From contig NZ_JYLB01000004.1 in the NCBI RefSeq assembly GCF_001042905.1, positions 62,001 through 126,000 of the forward strand: a DNA stretch of 64,000 bases, written 5' to 3'. A program made the position numbers and the translations under genes. Origin of the DNA: Pseudomonas lini. GTDB lineage: Bacteria > Pseudomonadota > Gammaproteobacteria > Pseudomonadales > Pseudomonadaceae. Numbering within the stretch: position 1 is the stretch's first letter; every line of letters begins with the position of its first letter. Below the pieces are notes generated by a model. It made no database searches and was not told the DNA's origin. It saw only the letters and a program-made list of their open reading frames with translations. This document shows, piece after piece, positions 19,089-32,300 of the stretch.

Positions 19089-20207
19089 TTGATTGTCTTC
19101 CGTTACCTATCCCGCGAAGTCCTGTTGACCTTGAGTGCCGTCAGCGCCGTGCTGCTGGTCATCATCATGAGCGGACGCTTCATTAAATACCTCGCCCAGG
19201 CGGCTTCCGGCCAGCTGGATCCGGGTTCACTGTTCCTGATCATGGGCTTCCGTCTGCCGGGGTTCCTGCAGTTGATCCTGCCTTTGGGGCTGTTTCTCGG
19301 GATTTTGCTGGCCTACGGTCGCTTGTACCTCGACAGCGAAATGACCGTGCTGTCCGCCACTGGCATGAGCCAACAGCGACTGTTTCGCATCACCTTGTTT
19401 CCGGCCACGCTGGTTGCGCTGATGGTGGCATGGCTGAGCCTGAGCCTGGCGCCACAAGGTGCCAACCAGTTCCAGTTGCTGCTGAACAAACAGGACGCAC
19501 TGACTGAGTTCGATACCCTTGAGCCCGGCCGCTTTCAGGCCCTGCGCGACGGTACTCGGGTGACCTACACCGAGCAATTGTCGGATGACCGCATCAATCT
19601 GAGCGGCGTATTCATTTCGCAGAAAAATATAAACTCCGACAAAAAGGATCGCGGGATTTCCGTACTGGTGGCCGAGAAAGGCCGTCAGGAAATTCGCCCC
19701 GACGGCAACCGTTATCTGATCCTCGATAACGGCTACCGCTACGACGGTAATCCGGGTCAGGCCGACTACCGTGCCATCAAATACGAGGAGTACGGCGTAT
19801 TGCTGCCCAAGCCGGACGTCAGCGACGAAGTCACCGATCGCGATGCGATGACCACTCGTTCCCTGCTGGGCAGTGACGACATCCGTTCGCGTACCGAACT
19901 GCAATGGCGTCTGTCTCTGCCGCTGCTGGTCTTCATCGTGACCCTGATGGCGGTGCCGCTGTCGCGGGTCAATCCGCGCCAGGGCCGTTTCCTCAAGCTG
20001 CTGCCGGCGATTCTTCTTTATATGGCTTACCTGACCATCCTGATTGCCGCTCGCGGCGCCCTCGAAAAGGGCAAGATTGCGCCGGCATTGGGCTTGTGGT
20101 GGGTGCATGCAATCTTCCTGGCCATCGGCCTGGGCTTGCTGTACTGGGAGCCATTGCGCTTGAAGATGGCGAGTCGCCGCAGTGCGCTGGAGGTGGCCCG
20201 TGGATAA
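19089..20207 (+). CDS. lptF: LPS export ABC transporter permease LptF
   Basis: A 372-residue inner-membrane permease that, with LptG and LptB2, extracts lipopolysaccharide from the inner membrane. Three N-terminal spans (from IVFRYLSREVLLTLSAVSAV) and three C-terminal spans (from about 265) flank a periplasmic beta-jellyroll domain (about 125-255). I prefer TTG at 19089 because GGAG at 19077-19080 lies eight bases upstream. The alternative GTG at 19080 abuts that site. It overlaps lptG by eight bases (GTGGATAA). Confidence 0.93.
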   Translation: MIVFRYLSREVLLTLSAVSAVLLVIIMSGRFIKYLAQAASGQLDPGSLFLIMGFRLPGFLQLILPLGLFLGILLAYGRLYLDSEMTVLSATGMSQQRLFRITLFPATLVALMVAWLSLSLAPQGANQFQLLLNKQDALTEFDTLEPGRFQALRDGTRVTYTEQLSDDRINLSGVFISQKNINSDKKDRGISVLVAEKGRQEIRPDGNRYLILDNGYRYDGNPGQADYRAIKYEEYGVLLPKPDVSDEVTDRDAMTTRSLLGSDDIRSRTELQWRLSLPLLVFIVTLMAVPLSRVNPRQGRFLKLLPAILLYMAYLTILIAARGALEKGKIAPALGLWWVHAIFLAIGLGLLYWEPLRLKMASRRSALEVARG

Positions 20208-21261
20208 GCTCGATCGCTACATTGGTAGCAGCGTGTTCATGGCGATCCTGGCGGTATTGGGGATCATTCTGGGTCTGGCAACGTTGTTTGCCTTCATCGA
20301 TGAGATGGGCGACGTAAGCGATACCTACACGCTGGCGGATGTCCTGAGCTACGTGCTGCTGACCGCTCCGCGCCGTCTGTACGACATGCTGCCGATGGCT
20401 GCGCTGATCGGTTGCCTGATCGGCCTCGGCAGTCTGGCCAGCCACAGCGAATTGACCATCATGCGCGCTGCGGGCGTATCGCTCGGGCGGATCGTCTGGG
20501 CTGTCATGAAGCCGATGCTGCTTCTGATGGCGGTGGGGCTGGTGATTGGCGAATACGTCGCGCCGGCCACGGAAGTCACCGCTCAGGCCAACCGCTCGCT
20601 GGCCCAGGGCAGTGGCGACGCGCAAAGCGCCAAGCACGGTCTGTGGCACCGTCAGGGTGACGAGTTCATTCACGTCAACTCTGTGCAACCCAATGGCCTG
20701 CTGTACGGCGTGACCCGTTATCGCTTCGACGATCAACGCCACATGTTGTCTTCGAGCTTCGCCAAGCGCGCGGAATTCGATACGGATCACTGGCAACTGA
20801 GCGATGTCACGACCACGTTGTTCCATGAAAAGAACACCGAAGTGGTGACGACTCCGGTGGAGCGTTGGGAAGTAGCCCTGAGCCCGCAACTGCTGAGCAC
20901 TGTGGTGATGGCGCCTGAATCTCTCTCGATCACCGGTCTGTGGAGTTACATCCACTACCTGGCTGACCAGGGCTTGAGCAATGGTCGTTACTGGCTGGCA
21001 TTTTGGGTCAAGGTGTTGCAGCCGCTGGTGACCGCCGCATTGGTGCTGATGGCGATTTCCTTCATCTTCGGCCCGCTGCGTTCGGTGACCCTCGGTCAGC
21101 GGGTCTTTACCGGTGTGTTGGTGGGCTTCACCTTCCGCATCGTTCAGGATTTGCTCGGGCCTTCGAGCCTGGTATTCGGTTTCTCGCCGCTGTTTGCGGT
21201 GCTGGTACCGGCCGGTGTCTGTGCCCTGGCCGGGGTCTGGTTGTTGCGCCGGGCCGGTTGA
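20200..21261 (+). CDS. lptG: LPS export ABC transporter permease LptG
   Basis: A 353-residue partner of LptF. It has the same six-span plus jellyroll layout, beginning MDKLDRYIGSSVFMAILAVL, with the cytoplasmic coupling helix segment SHSELTIMRAAGVSLGRIVW near residue 90. The GTG start overlaps the lptF stop by eight bases, so translation is coupled. The ATPase LptB is encoded elsewhere. A strong terminator follows before lepA. Confidence 0.94.
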   Translation: MDKLDRYIGSSVFMAILAVLGIILGLATLFAFIDEMGDVSDTYTLADVLSYVLLTAPRRLYDMLPMAALIGCLIGLGSLASHSELTIMRAAGVSLGRIVWAVMKPMLLLMAVGLVIGEYVAPATEVTAQANRSLAQGSGDAQSAKHGLWHRQGDEFIHVNSVQPNGLLYGVTRYRFDDQRHMLSSSFAKRAEFDTDHWQLSDVTTTLFHEKNTEVVTTPVERWEVALSPQLLSTVVMAPESLSITGLWSYIHYLADQGLSNGRYWLAFWVKVLQPLVTAALVLMAISFIFGPLRSVTLGQRVFTGVLVGFTFRIVQDLLGPSSLVFGFSPLFAVLVPAGVCALAGVWLLRRAG

Positions 21262-21293
21262 TCGCGGGTTATTCCCGAGATTGCTTGTCACTC

Positions 21294-21326
21294 AAAACGC
21301 CCCGGTCGCAAGACCGGGGCGTTTTT
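21294..21326 (+). terminator. Rho-independent terminator after lptG
   Basis: AAAACGCCCCGGTC pairs with GACCGGGGCGTTTTT around a GCAA loop, 33 bases after the lptG stop. Confidence 0.92.
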
Positions 21327-21432
21327 GTACGCGCCGTCTGACCTGCAAACGTGACGCTTGCGCCGTGGATCAGGTACAATTCCCGGCTATTTTTCGGCGG
21401 GCTATGCCTGCAGCCTTTTTGAGTGTTGATCC

Positions 21433-23232
21433 GTGAGTGATTTGAGTCATATCCGCAATTTCTCCATCATCGCCCACATTGACCATGGCAAGTCGACGCT
21501 GGCCGATCGCTTCATCCAGATGTGCGGCGGCCTTGCCGAGCGCGAAATGGAAGCCCAGGTGCTGGACTCCATGGACCTGGAGCGTGAACGCGGGATCACC
21601 ATCAAGGCCCACAGCGTCACCCTTTATTACACCGCTCGCGATGGCATCAAGTACCAGTTGAACTTCATTGACACCCCGGGCCACGTTGACTTCACCTACG
21701 AAGTCAGCCGGTCGCTGGCGGCCTGTGAAGGTGCATTGCTGGTGGTCGATGCCGGTCAGGGCGTTGAAGCGCAGTCGGTTGCCAACTGCTACACGGCGAT
21801 CGAGCAGGGCCTGGAAGTCATGCCAGTCCTGAACAAGATCGACCTGCCACAGGCCGATCCGGACCGCGTCAAAGAAGAAATCGAAAAAATCATCGGCATC
21901 GATGCCACCGATGCGGTCGAGTGCAGCGCCAAGACTGGCCTGGGCGTCGACGAAGTGCTCGAACGCCTGGTTCACACCATTCCTGCGCCGACCGGCAACT
22001 ACGAAGATCCGCTGCAAGCGTTGATCATCGACTCCTGGTTCGACAACTATCTGGGCGTTGTTTCCCTGGTCCGCGTGCGTCACGGTCGTGTGAAGAAGGG
22101 CGACAAGATTCTGGTCAAATCCACCGGCAAGATCCACCTGGTGGACAGCGTCGGTGTCTTCAACCCGAAACACACCGCCACCGTTGACCTGAAGGCCGGC
22201 GAAGTGGGCTTCATCATTGCCGGTATCAAGGACATTCACGGTGCACCGGTCGGTGACACCCTGACCTTGAGCTCCACGCCAGACGTTGACGTGCTGCCAG
22301 GATTCAAACGCATTCAGCCGCAGGTGTACGCCGGTCTGTTTCCGGTCAGCTCCGACGACTTCGAAGATTTCCGTGAAGCCCTGCAAAAGCTCACGCTCAA
22401 CGACTCGTCCTTGCAGTACACCCCGGAAAGCTCCGACGCCCTGGGCTTCGGCTTCCGTTGCGGGTTCCTCGGCATGCTGCACATGGAAATCATCCAGGAG
22501 CGCCTGGAGCGCGAGTACGACCTGGACCTGATTACCACCGCGCCGACGGTAATTTTCGAGCTGCTGCTGAAAACCGGCGAAACGATTTACGTCGATAACC
22601 CGTCGAAGCTCCCGGACCTGTCGTCGATCGAAGACATGCGTGAACCGATCGTGCGGGCCAATATCCTTGTGCCGCAAGAGCACCTGGGTAACGTCATCAC
22701 CCTGTGTATCGAAAAGCGTGGCGTGCAGCACGACATGCTGTTCCTCGGTACCCAGGTACAAGTGACCTACGATTTGCCGATGAACGAAGTGGTCCTCGAC
22801 TTCTTCGATCGTCTGAAATCCACCAGCCGTGGCTATGCTTCGCTGGATTACCATTTCGACCGTTATCAATCAGCTAATCTGGTGAAACTGGATGTGCTGA
22901 TCAACGGTGACAAGGTCGACGCCCTGGCGCTGATCGTGCACCGCGACAATGCGCACTACAAAGGTCGCCAGTTGACCGAGAAGATGAAAGAACTGATTCC
23001 GCGCCAGATGTTCGACGTCGCGATCCAGGCCGCCATCGGCGGGCAGATCATTGCGCGGACTTCCGTCAAGGCACTCAGAAAGAACGTATTGGCCAAATGC
23101 TACGGCGGTGACGTTAGCCGTAAGCGCAAGCTGTTGGAAAAGCAAAAGGCCGGTAAAAAACGCATGAAGCAGGTCGGTAACGTGGAGATTCCACAGGAAG
23201 CCTTCCTTGCAGTGCTCAGGTTGGATAGTTAG
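21433..23232 (+). CDS. lepA: Elongation factor 4 (LepA)
   Basis: A 599-residue translational GTPase that acts on the ribosome in initiation/biogenesis and back-translocation. G1 is [13 protein letters not shown] near residue 14-26, the switch is RERGITIK, G3 is [15 protein letters not shown], and G4 is NKIDLPQAD. The LepA-specific C-terminal domain ends [20 protein letters not shown]. The length equals E. coli LepA (599). The start is GTG at 21433. First gene of the conserved lepA-lepB-rnc-era-recO-pdxJ run, five bases before lepB. Confidence 0.97.
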   Translation: MSDLSHIRNFSIIAHIDHGKSTLADRFIQMCGGLAEREMEAQVLDSMDLERERGITIKAHSVTLYYTARDGIKYQLNFIDTPGHVDFTYEVSRSLAACEGALLVVDAGQGVEAQSVANCYTAIEQGLEVMPVLNKIDLPQADPDRVKEEIEKIIGIDATDAVECSAKTGLGVDEVLERLVHTIPAPTGNYEDPLQALIIDSWFDNYLGVVSLVRVRHGRVKKGDKILVKSTGKIHLVDSVGVFNPKHTATVDLKAGEVGFIIAGIKDIHGAPVGDTLTLSSTPDVDVLPGFKRIQPQVYAGLFPVSSDDFEDFREALQKLTLNDSSLQYTPESSDALGFGFRCGFLGMLHMEIIQERLEREYDLDLITTAPTVIFELLLKTGETIYVDNPSKLPDLSSIEDMREPIVRANILVPQEHLGNVITLCIEKRGVQHDMLFLGTQVQVTYDLPMNEVVLDFFDRLKSTSRGYASLDYHFDRYQSANLVKLDVLINGDKVDALALIVHRDNAHYKGRQLTEKMKELIPRQMFDVAIQAAIGGQIIARTSVKALRKNVLAKCYGGDVSRKRKLLEKQKAGKKRMKQVGNVEIPQEAFLAVLRLDS

Positions 23233-23237
23233 GTCCT

Positions 23238-24092
23238 ATGTCACTAAATTTCCCGCTGTTGCTGGTCATCGCCGTGTTCGTCTGCGGCTTGTTGGCGTTG
23301 CTCGATCTGCTGTTCCTGGCGCCACGGCGCCGGGCTGCCATTAACTCTTACCAGGGTAGCGTCAGCCAGGCTGACATGGTGGTGGTCGAGAAACTGAACA
23401 AAGAGCCGCTGCTGGTCGAATACGGCAAGTCGTTCTTTCCGGTGTTGTTCATCGTGCTGGTGCTGCGTTCGTTCCTGGTGGAACCGTTCCAGATTCCTTC
23501 CGGCTCGATGAAACCGACCCTGGACGTCGGCGACTTCATTCTGGTGAACAAATTTTCTTACGGGATCCGCCTGCCGGTGATCGACAAGAAAGTCATCGAA
23601 GTCGGTGATCCACAGCGCGGCGATGTCATGGTGTTCCGCTACCCGAGCGACCCGAACGTCAATTACATCAAGCGTGTGGTAGGCCTGCCGGGTGACCAGA
23701 TTCGCTACACCGCTGACAAGCGTCTGTTCGTCAACGGTGAGTCGATCGCCGAACAACTGGTCGGCTCCGAGCCGGGCACGTTGGGCAGCGCTGAGCTCTA
23801 CAAGGAAAAACTCGGCATCGCCGAGCACCTTATCCGCAAGGAAATGAGCCGCTACCGCGCAGCGCCGGATCGTTCGTGGACCGTGCCTGCCGGGCACTAC
23901 TTCATGATGGGCGACAACCGCGACAACTCGAACGACAGTCGCTACTGGGATGATCCGAGTATTCCCAAGGATCTGCTGGGCATGGTTCCCGACAAGAATA
24001 TCGTCGGCAAGGCCTTCGCAGTCTGGATGAGCTGGCCGGAACCCAAACTCAGTCACCTGCCGAATTTCTCGCGGGTTGGCCTGATCAAGTAA
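23238..24092 (+). CDS. lepB: Signal peptidase I
   Basis: A 284-residue inner-membrane serine protease that removes Sec and Tat signal peptides. Two N-terminal spans (residues about 4-22 and 66-80) precede the catalytic domain. The nucleophile is S90 in QIPSGSMKPTL and the general base is K145 in VNYIKRVVGLPGD, the same positions as E. coli LepB. The box E sequence GDNRDNSNDSRYW is present. Five bases after lepA, so probably one transcript. Confidence 0.97.
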   Translation: MSLNFPLLLVIAVFVCGLLALLDLLFLAPRRRAAINSYQGSVSQADMVVVEKLNKEPLLVEYGKSFFPVLFIVLVLRSFLVEPFQIPSGSMKPTLDVGDFILVNKFSYGIRLPVIDKKVIEVGDPQRGDVMVFRYPSDPNVNYIKRVVGLPGDQIRYTADKRLFVNGESIAEQLVGSEPGTLGSAELYKEKLGIAEHLIRKEMSRYRAAPDRSWTVPAGHYFMMGDNRDNSNDSRYWDDPSIPKDLLGMVPDKNIVGKAFAVWMSWPEPKLSHLPNFSRVGLIK

Positions 24093-24160
24093 TCACACAC
24101 GGCGCTGTTGAACACAGCGCCGAATGCATTTCTGGAGTCGGCATAACCGGTGACAGAAGC

Positions 24161-24280
24161 ATGAAAACAACGATATTCAGGACGTTATTTTTGAACACAG
24201 CGTTAATTGTCCCAAGCCTGCGCCGCACCACGGCGATGGCGGTGGAATCCAGCCACGAACTCAGCGTGGGTAAACCGTGA
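24161..24280 (+). CDS. Small ORF between lepB and rnc
   Basis: A 39-codon frame, [20 protein letters not shown] then [19 protein letters not shown], whose stop overlaps the rnc GTG start (GTGA). The N-terminal half looks like a short basic-hydrophobic leader. Many Pseudomonas have a DUF4845 membrane protein of about 125 residues at this position. None is present here. The last residues (HELSVGKP) and the overlap with rnc are reminiscent of that protein's C-terminus, so this may be a remnant, or an unrelated coupled peptide. Low confidence. Confidence 0.35.
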   Translation: MKTTIFRTLFLNTALIVPSLRRTTAMAVESSHELSVGKP

Positions 24281-24966
24281 GCGTCTCCTTAAGCCGTCTA
24301 GAGCGTCAGCTCGGCTACACCTTCAAGGACCAGGAACTGATGGTCCTGGCCCTGACTCACCGCAGCTTTGCCGGGCGCAACAACGAACGCCTGGAGTTCC
24401 TCGGTGATGCCATCCTCAACTTCGTCGCTGGCGAGGCGCTGTTCGATCGCTTCCCGCTGGCCCGCGAAGGCCAGTTGTCGCGCTTGCGCGCACGCTTGGT
24501 GAAAGGTGAGACCCTGGCCGTACTGGCCCGTGGTTTCGACCTGGGCGAATACCTGCGCCTGGGCTCCGGCGAGTTGAAAAGCGGCGGTTTCCGCCGCGAG
24601 TCGATTCTGGCCGATGCCCTGGAAGCGCTGATCGGTGCGATCTACCTGGACGCCGGCATGGACATGGCGCGTGAGCGCGTGCTGGCCTGGCTGGCCGGGG
24701 AGTTCGAAGGCTTGACGCTGGTCGACACCAACAAAGATCCGAAAACCCGCCTGCAGGAATTCCTGCAGTCCCGTGGTTGTGAGCTGCCACGTTACGAAGT
24801 GGTGGATATCCAGGGTGAGCCACATTGCCGGACGTTCTTCGTCGAATGTGAAATCACCTTACTGAATGAAAAAAGCCGAGGTCAGGGTGTGAGTCGTCGT
24901 ATTGCCGAACAGGTAGCGGCCGCAGCAGCACTGATTGCCCTGGGTGTGGAGAATGGCAATGACTGA
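24277..24966 (+). CDS. rnc: Ribonuclease III
   Basis: A 229-residue double-strand-specific endoribonuclease for rRNA and mRNA processing. The signature [14 protein letters not shown] is at about residues 35-48, with the catalytic Glu/Asp pair there and again in [17 protein letters not shown] (near 110-125). The dsRNA-binding domain occupies about 155-225 ([14 protein letters not shown], then [16 protein letters not shown]). The start is GTG at 24277, coupled to the small upstream ORF. Overlaps era by eight bases. Confidence 0.96.
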   Translation: MSVSLSRLERQLGYTFKDQELMVLALTHRSFAGRNNERLEFLGDAILNFVAGEALFDRFPLAREGQLSRLRARLVKGETLAVLARGFDLGEYLRLGSGELKSGGFRRESILADALEALIGAIYLDAGMDMARERVLAWLAGEFEGLTLVDTNKDPKTRLQEFLQSRGCELPRYEVVDIQGEPHCRTFFVECEITLLNEKSRGQGVSRRIAEQVAAAAALIALGVENGND

Positions 24967-25861
24967 TTCAACTGCAACTCGCTGTGGCTATGTTGCCATC
25001 GTCGGCCGTCCCAACGTGGGCAAGTCCACGCTGCTGAACCACATTCTGGGTCAGAAGCTGGCGATCACCTCGCGCAAGCCGCAGACCACCCGTCACAACA
25101 TGCTCGGCATCAAGACCGAAGGCGCCGTTCAGGCGATCTACGTCGATACCCCGGGCATGCACAAGGGTGGCGAAAAGGCCCTGAACCGTTACATGAACAA
25201 GACCGCTTCGGCGGCGTTGAAAGACGTCGACGTGGTGATCTTCGTGGTTGACCGCACCAAGTGGACCGACGAAGACCAGATGGTCCTCGAGCGCGTTCAA
25301 TACGTGACCGGCCCGCTGATCGTGGCGCTGAACAAGACCGACCGTATCGAAGATAAAGCTGAACTGATGCCGCACCTGAGCTGGTTGCAGGAACAGCTGC
25401 CGAACGCGCAGATCATGCCGATCTCGGCCCAGCACGGGCACAACCTGGACGCGCTGGAACGAGTGATCGCCGAGCACCTGCCGGAAAACGATCACTTCTT
25501 CCCGGAAGATCAGATCACTGACCGCAGCAGTCGTTTCCTCGCCGCCGAACTGGTGCGCGAGAAAATCATGCGCCAGTTGGGCGCCGAGCTGCCGTACCAG
25601 ATCACCGTGGAAATCGAAGAGTTCAAGCAGCAGGGCAAAACCCTGCACATCCACGCCTTGATCCTCGTCGAACGTGACGGCCAGAAGAAAATCATCATTG
25701 GCGACAAGGGCGAGCGCATCAAGCGTATCGGCACCGAGGCGCGCAAGGACATGGAGCTGCTGTTCGACTCCAAGATCATGCTCAACCTGTGGGTTAAGGT
25801 TAAGGGCGGCTGGTCCGATGACGAGCGTGCGTTGCGTTCGCTGGGCTACGGCGACCTGTAA
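24959..25861 (+). CDS. era: GTPase Era
   Basis: A 300-residue essential GTPase that binds the 3' end of 16S rRNA during 30S maturation. The G1 motif is [13 protein letters not shown] (about residue 14), G3 is [13 protein letters not shown], and G4 is NKTD. The C-terminal KH domain includes [16 protein letters not shown]. The length matches E. coli Era (301). ATG at 24959 is chosen over in-frame ATGs at 24935 and 24953 because TGGAGA lies correctly upstream. It overlaps the rnc 3' end, as in most relatives. Confidence 0.97.
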   Translation: MTDSTATRCGYVAIVGRPNVGKSTLLNHILGQKLAITSRKPQTTRHNMLGIKTEGAVQAIYVDTPGMHKGGEKALNRYMNKTASAALKDVDVVIFVVDRTKWTDEDQMVLERVQYVTGPLIVALNKTDRIEDKAELMPHLSWLQEQLPNAQIMPISAQHGHNLDALERVIAEHLPENDHFFPEDQITDRSSRFLAAELVREKIMRQLGAELPYQITVEIEEFKQQGKTLHIHALILVERDGQKKIIIGDKGERIKRIGTEARKDMELLFDSKIMLNLWVKVKGGWSDDERALRSLGYGDL

Positions 25862-25889
25862 CACCGGTCTGCGCTGCACCGTAGAACCC

Positions 25890-25979
25890 TGTGGGAGCGG
25901 GCTTGCCCGCGATGAGGATGTAACATTCAGCAGAGATGTTGAATGTAAGTCAGCCATCGCGGGCAAGCCCGCTCCCACA
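25890..25979. repeat. REPIN, TGTGGGAGCGGGCTTGCCCGCGAT type
   Basis: The left arm is at 25890 and the exact inverted partner ends at 25979. The loop contains a second inverted repeat (ACATTCA / TGAATGT). It lies inside the era-recO interval, so it interrupts an otherwise tight operon. Confidence 0.9.
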
Positions 25980-26033
25980 TTGGTTTTGGGTTGTTTTTAA
26001 AACTGCGCTCCGTCATTGAGAACCCTGACTTCC

Positions 26034-26720
26034 ATGTCTCAAGCCCCCATAGGCCAACCCGCGTACGTCCTCCACAGCCGCGCCTACCGCGAAAGCAGTG
26101 CGCTGGTGGATTTCCTTACGCCGCAAGGTCGGCTGCGGGCGGTGTTGCGTAGCGCGCGGGGCAAGGCTGGAACCCTGGCGCGGCCGTTCGTACCGCTGGA
26201 AGTCGAGTTCCGTGGTCGGGGTGAGTTGAAAAACGTTGGTCGCATGGAAAGCGCCGGTGTTTCCACCTGGCTCAACGGCGAGGCGCTGTTCAGCGGCCTC
26301 TACCTCAACGAATTGCTGATCCGTCTGCTACCGGCCGAAGACCCTCATCCCGCGGTTTTCGATCACTACGCCGCGACCTTGCTCGCCCTGGCCGAAGGCC
26401 GTCCATTGGAGCCTTTGCTGCGCTCCTTCGAATGGCGTCTGCTCGACGACCTCGGTTATGGCTTTGCATTGAACACCGACATTCACGGCGACTCCATCGC
26501 GCCGGATGGCCTCTACCGTCTACAGGTGGACGCGGGTCTGGAGCGGGTCTATCTGCTGCAACCCGGTTTGTTCAATGGCATCGAACTGCTGGCCATGGCC
26601 GACGCTGACTGGTCCGCCCCTGGCGCGTTGTCTGCTGCCAAGCGCCTGATGCGTCAGGCGCTTGCTGTCCATCTGGGCGGTCGTCCGCTGGTCAGTCGCG
26701 AGTTGTTTCGCAAGCCGTAG
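26034..26720 (+). CDS. recO: DNA repair protein RecO
   Basis: A 228-residue recombination mediator that loads RecA onto SSB-coated DNA in the RecFOR pathway. The N-terminal OB fold starts near residue 10 ([20 protein letters not shown], then [15 protein letters not shown]). The helical C-terminal domain contains [15 protein letters not shown]. No zinc-finger cysteines are visible, as in other gamma-proteobacterial RecO. The start ATG at 26034 (MSQAPIGQ) is chosen over an upstream frame start at 26016. Separated from era by a REPIN. Confidence 0.94.
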   Translation: MSQAPIGQPAYVLHSRAYRESSALVDFLTPQGRLRAVLRSARGKAGTLARPFVPLEVEFRGRGELKNVGRMESAGVSTWLNGEALFSGLYLNELLIRLLPAEDPHPAVFDHYAATLLALAEGRPLEPLLRSFEWRLLDDLGYGFALNTDIHGDSIAPDGLYRLQVDAGLERVYLLQPGLFNGIELLAMADADWSAPGALSAAKRLMRQALAVHLGGRPLVSRELFRKP

Positions 26721-26770
26721 TCTCCCCGTATGCTGTGCACCGAACTTTCCCTTATTTCAGGAGCGCTTCC

Positions 26771-27517
26771 GTGACCACCAGCAATCGCATTCTTCTTGGC
26801 GTGAACATTGACCACGTTGCCACCCTGCGTCAGGCCCGGGGTACTCGTTACCCGGATCCGGTCAAGGCAGCGCTGGACGCGGAAGAGGCGGGCGCTGACG
26901 GCATCACCGTGCACTTGCGCGAAGACCGCCGACACATTCAGGAGCGCGACGTGCTGCTGCTCAAGGACGTGCTGCAAACCCGCATGAACTTCGAAATGGG
27001 CGTCACCGAAGAAATGATGGCGTTCGCCGAACGCATCCGTCCGGCGCACATTTGCCTGGTCCCGGAAACCCGTCAGGAGCTGACCACCGAAGGCGGTCTG
27101 GACGTGGCAGGGCAGGAGGAGCGGATCAAGGCGGCGGTGGATCGTCTGGCGAAGATCGGTTGTGAAGTGTCGCTGTTCATCGACGCAGACGAGCGGCAGA
27201 TCGAAGCGTCCCGTCGTGTCGGTGCGCCGGCCATTGAATTGCACACCGGGCGTTATGCGGATGCCGAGACGCCAACCGAAGTCGCTGAAGAACTGAAGCG
27301 CGTGGCCGATGGCGTGGCATTCGGTCTGGCCCAAGGGCTGATCGTCAATGCCGGTCACGGTCTGCACTATCACAACGTCGAGGCGGTTGCGGCGATCAAG
27401 GGCATCAACGAGTTGAACATCGGCCATGCGCTGGTGGCCCACGCGTTGTTCGTCGGGTTCAAGTCGGCGGTGTCGGAGATGAAGGCGCTGATTCTGGCGG
27501 CTGCGTTGAAAGGTTAG
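26771..27517 (+). CDS. pdxJ: Pyridoxine 5'-phosphate synthase
   Basis: A 248-residue TIM-barrel enzyme that condenses 3-hydroxy-1-aminoacetone phosphate with deoxyxylulose 5-phosphate, the ring-closing step of vitamin B6 synthesis. The start region [20 protein letters not shown] carries the substrate-binding Asn/His/Arg. HLREDRRHI and the phosphate loop [12 protein letters not shown] are intact. The GTG start at 26771 lies seven bases after CAGGAGCG. Last gene of the lepA-pdxJ run. It ends 12 bases before a REPIN. Confidence 0.95.
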   Translation: MTTSNRILLGVNIDHVATLRQARGTRYPDPVKAALDAEEAGADGITVHLREDRRHIQERDVLLLKDVLQTRMNFEMGVTEEMMAFAERIRPAHICLVPETRQELTTEGGLDVAGQEERIKAAVDRLAKIGCEVSLFIDADERQIEASRRVGAPAIELHTGRYADAETPTEVAEELKRVADGVAFGLAQGLIVNAGHGLHYHNVEAVAAIKGINELNIGHALVAHALFVGFKSAVSEMKALILAAALKG

Positions 27518-27529
27518 ATCGGCGGCGCT

Positions 27530-27624
27530 GCCATCGCGGGCAAGCCACGCTCCCACGGGTCCGGGTTGAACGACAATTGTGTGCTCGACGCGGACCTGTG
27601 GGAGCGTGGCTTGCCCGCGATGGC
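27530..27624. repeat. REPIN, GCCATCGCGGGCAAGCCACG type
   Basis: GCCATCGCGGGCAAGCCACG at 27530 and the inverted copy ending at 27624. The arms carry CCACGCTCCCAC, a variant of the usual CCCGCTCCCAC. It lies between the convergent pdxJ and mltF genes. Confidence 0.9.
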
Positions 27625-27645
27625 GTCTTTGAAGGCGGCGAAGAT

Positions 27646-29331
<1,686 letters not shown>

Positions 29332-29380
29332 CTAGAATGCACGGCCTCAAAGCACATCCCTTCCCGAGGCTGTCCCGAAG

Positions 29381-32300
29381 ATGTTGATCCTGCGCGGCGC
29401 TCCTGCCCTTTCTGCCTTTCGCCACAGCAAACTCCTTGAGCAACTGAGCCAGAAGGTTCCGGCTGTCAGTGGCTTATATGCTGAATTCGCTCACTTCGCC
29501 GAAGTTACCGGCGTCCTGACCGGCGACGAACAGCAGGTGCTCGCGCGCCTTCTGAAGTACGGCCCAAGCGTTCCAGTACAAGAGCCAACCGGTCGTCTGT
29601 TTCTGGTGTTGCCACGTTTCGGCACTATCTCGCCGTGGTCGAGTAAAGCCAGCGACATCGCTCGCAACTGCGGCCTGACCAAGATCCAGCGCCTGGAGCG
29701 CGGCATTGCGTTCTACGTCGCCGGCCAGTTCAGCGACGCCGAAGCGCAGCTGATCGCAGGCGCGCTGCATGACCGCATGACCCAGATCGTATTGGACAAC
29801 CTTGAACAAGCCGCCGGCCTGTTCAGCCATGCCGAACCCAAGCCCCTGACCGCGATCGACGTGTTGGGTGGCGGCCGCGCCGCGCTGGAAAAAGCCAACA
29901 CCGAGCTGGGCCTGGCCCTGGCCGAAGACGAGATCGACTATCTGGTCGCAGCCTTCGTCGGCTTGAAGCGCAACCCGCACGACATCGAGCTGATGATGTT
30001 TGCCCAGGCAAACTCCGAGCACTGCCGTCACAAGATCTTCAACGCCAGTTGGGATATCGACGGTCAGAGCCAGGAAAAAAGCCTGTTCGGCATGATCAAG
30101 AACACCTATCAGATGCACAGCGAAGGTGTTTTGTCGGCTTATAAGGACAACGCCTCGGTGATCGTCGGCTCCGTCGCTGGCCGTTTCTTCCCGGACCCTG
30201 AAACCCGCCAGTACGGCGCGGTGCAGGAACCGGTGCATATCCTGATGAAAGTCGAAACTCACAACCACCCGACCGCGATTGCCCCGTTTCCGGGCGCGTC
30301 CACCGGCTCTGGTGGCGAGATTCGTGACGAAGGCGCAACCGGTCGCGGCGCCAAGCCCAAGGCTGGCCTGACTGGTTTCACCGTGTCCAACCTGCAAATC
30401 CCGGGCTTCGAACAGCCGTGGGAAGTGCCGTACGGCAAGCCTGAGCGCATTGTTACCGCGCTGGACATCATGATTGAAGGCCCGTTGGGTGGCGCCGCGT
30501 TCAACAACGAATTCGGACGTCCGGCCCTGACCGGCTACTTCCGTACCTTCGAACAATCGATCACCACCCCGCGTGGCGACGAAGTTCGCGGTTACCACAA
30601 GCCGATCATGCTGGCCGGCGGCATGGGTAACATCCGTGCCGAACACGTACAGAAAGGCGAGATCACTGTTGGCTCCAAGCTGATCGTGCTCGGCGGCCCG
30701 GCAATGCTCATCGGTCTGGGCGGCGGCGCTGCTTCCTCCATGGCCACCGGCACCAGCTCGGCGGATCTGGACTTCGCATCCGTACAGCGCGAAAACCCGG
30801 AAATGGAACGTCGCTGCCAGGAAGTCATCGACCGTTGCTGGCAGTTGGGTGACAAAAACCCGATCAGCTTCATCCACGACGTCGGCGCGGGCGGTCTGTC
30901 CAACGCCTTCCCGGAACTGGTCAACGACGGCAATCGTGGCGGTCGCTTCGAACTGCGCAACATTCCAAACGACGAGCCGGGCATGGCCCCGCACGAAATC
31001 TGGAGTAACGAATCCCAGGAGCGCTACGTTCTGGCGGTCGGCCCTGCGGACTTCGAACGCTTCCAGGCGATTTGCGAACGTGAGCGTTGCCCGTTTGCCG
31101 TGGTCGGTGAAGCCACTGCCGAACCGCAGCTTACTGTCACGGATAGCCACTTTGGCAACAGCCCGGTGGACATGCCGCTCGAAGTACTGCTGGGCAAAGC
31201 CCCGCGCATGCACCGTTCGGCCGTTCGCGAAAACGAGCTGGGCGACGATTTCGATCCGTCGACCCTCGAGATCGCCGACTGCGTCGAGCGCGTTCTGCAT
31301 CACCCGGCCGTGGCCAGCAAAAGCTTCCTGATCACCATCGGCGACCGCACCATCACAGGCCTCGTGGCCCGTGATCAGATGGTCGGCCCGTGGCAGGTTC
31401 CGGTGGCTGACGTTGCCGTCACCGCCACCAGCTTCGACGTCTACACCGGTGAAGCCATGGCCATGGGCGAGCGTACTCCGCTGGCTCTGCTGGACGCTCC
31501 GGCGTCGGGCCGCATGGCCATCGGCGAAACCCTGACCAACATCGCGGCGTCGCGCATCGCCAAAATCTCCGACATCAAACTGTCGGCGAACTGGATGTCT
31601 GCCGCCGGTCACCCGGGTGAAGACGCGCGCCTGTACGACACCGTGAAAGCAGTCGGCATGGAATTGTGCCCGGACCTCGGCATCACCATTCCGGTGGGCA
31701 AGGACTCGATGTCCATGGCCACCCGCTGGAACGACGAAGGCGTCGACAAGACCGTGACCTCGCCGATGTCGCTGATCGTGACCGGTTTCGCGCCCGTGGC
31801 TGACATCCGTCAGACCATGACCCCGCAACTGCGCATGGACAAGGGCACCACCGACCTGATCCTGATCGACCTCGGTCGCGGTCAGAACCGCATGGGCGCT
31901 TCGATCCTCGCTCAGGTTCACGGCAAACTCGGCAAGCAGGCTCCGGACGTCGATGACGCCGAAGACCTGAAAGCCTTCTTCGCCGTGATCCAGGGCCTCA
32001 ACGCCGACGGTCACCTGCTGGCTTACCACGACCGTTCCGACGGTGGTTTGCTGACCAGCGTGGTGGAAATGGCCTTCGCCGGTCACTGCGGTCTGAGCCT
32101 GAACCTCGACGGTCTGGCAGAAACCTCCGCCGATATCGCCGCGATCCTGTTCAACGAAGAACTGGGCGCTGTGATCCAGGTTCGCCAGGACGCTACTCCA
32201 GACATCCTCGCGCAGTTCAGCGCAGCTGGCCTGGGTGACTGCGTGTCGGTGATCGGTCAGCCGATGAACAACGGCGAGATCAGCATCACGTTCAACGGCG

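Noticed and set aside
24161..24280. Intact DUF4845 protein gene
   Set aside because: Only 39 codons are open between lepB and rnc. The normal family length is about 125 residues.
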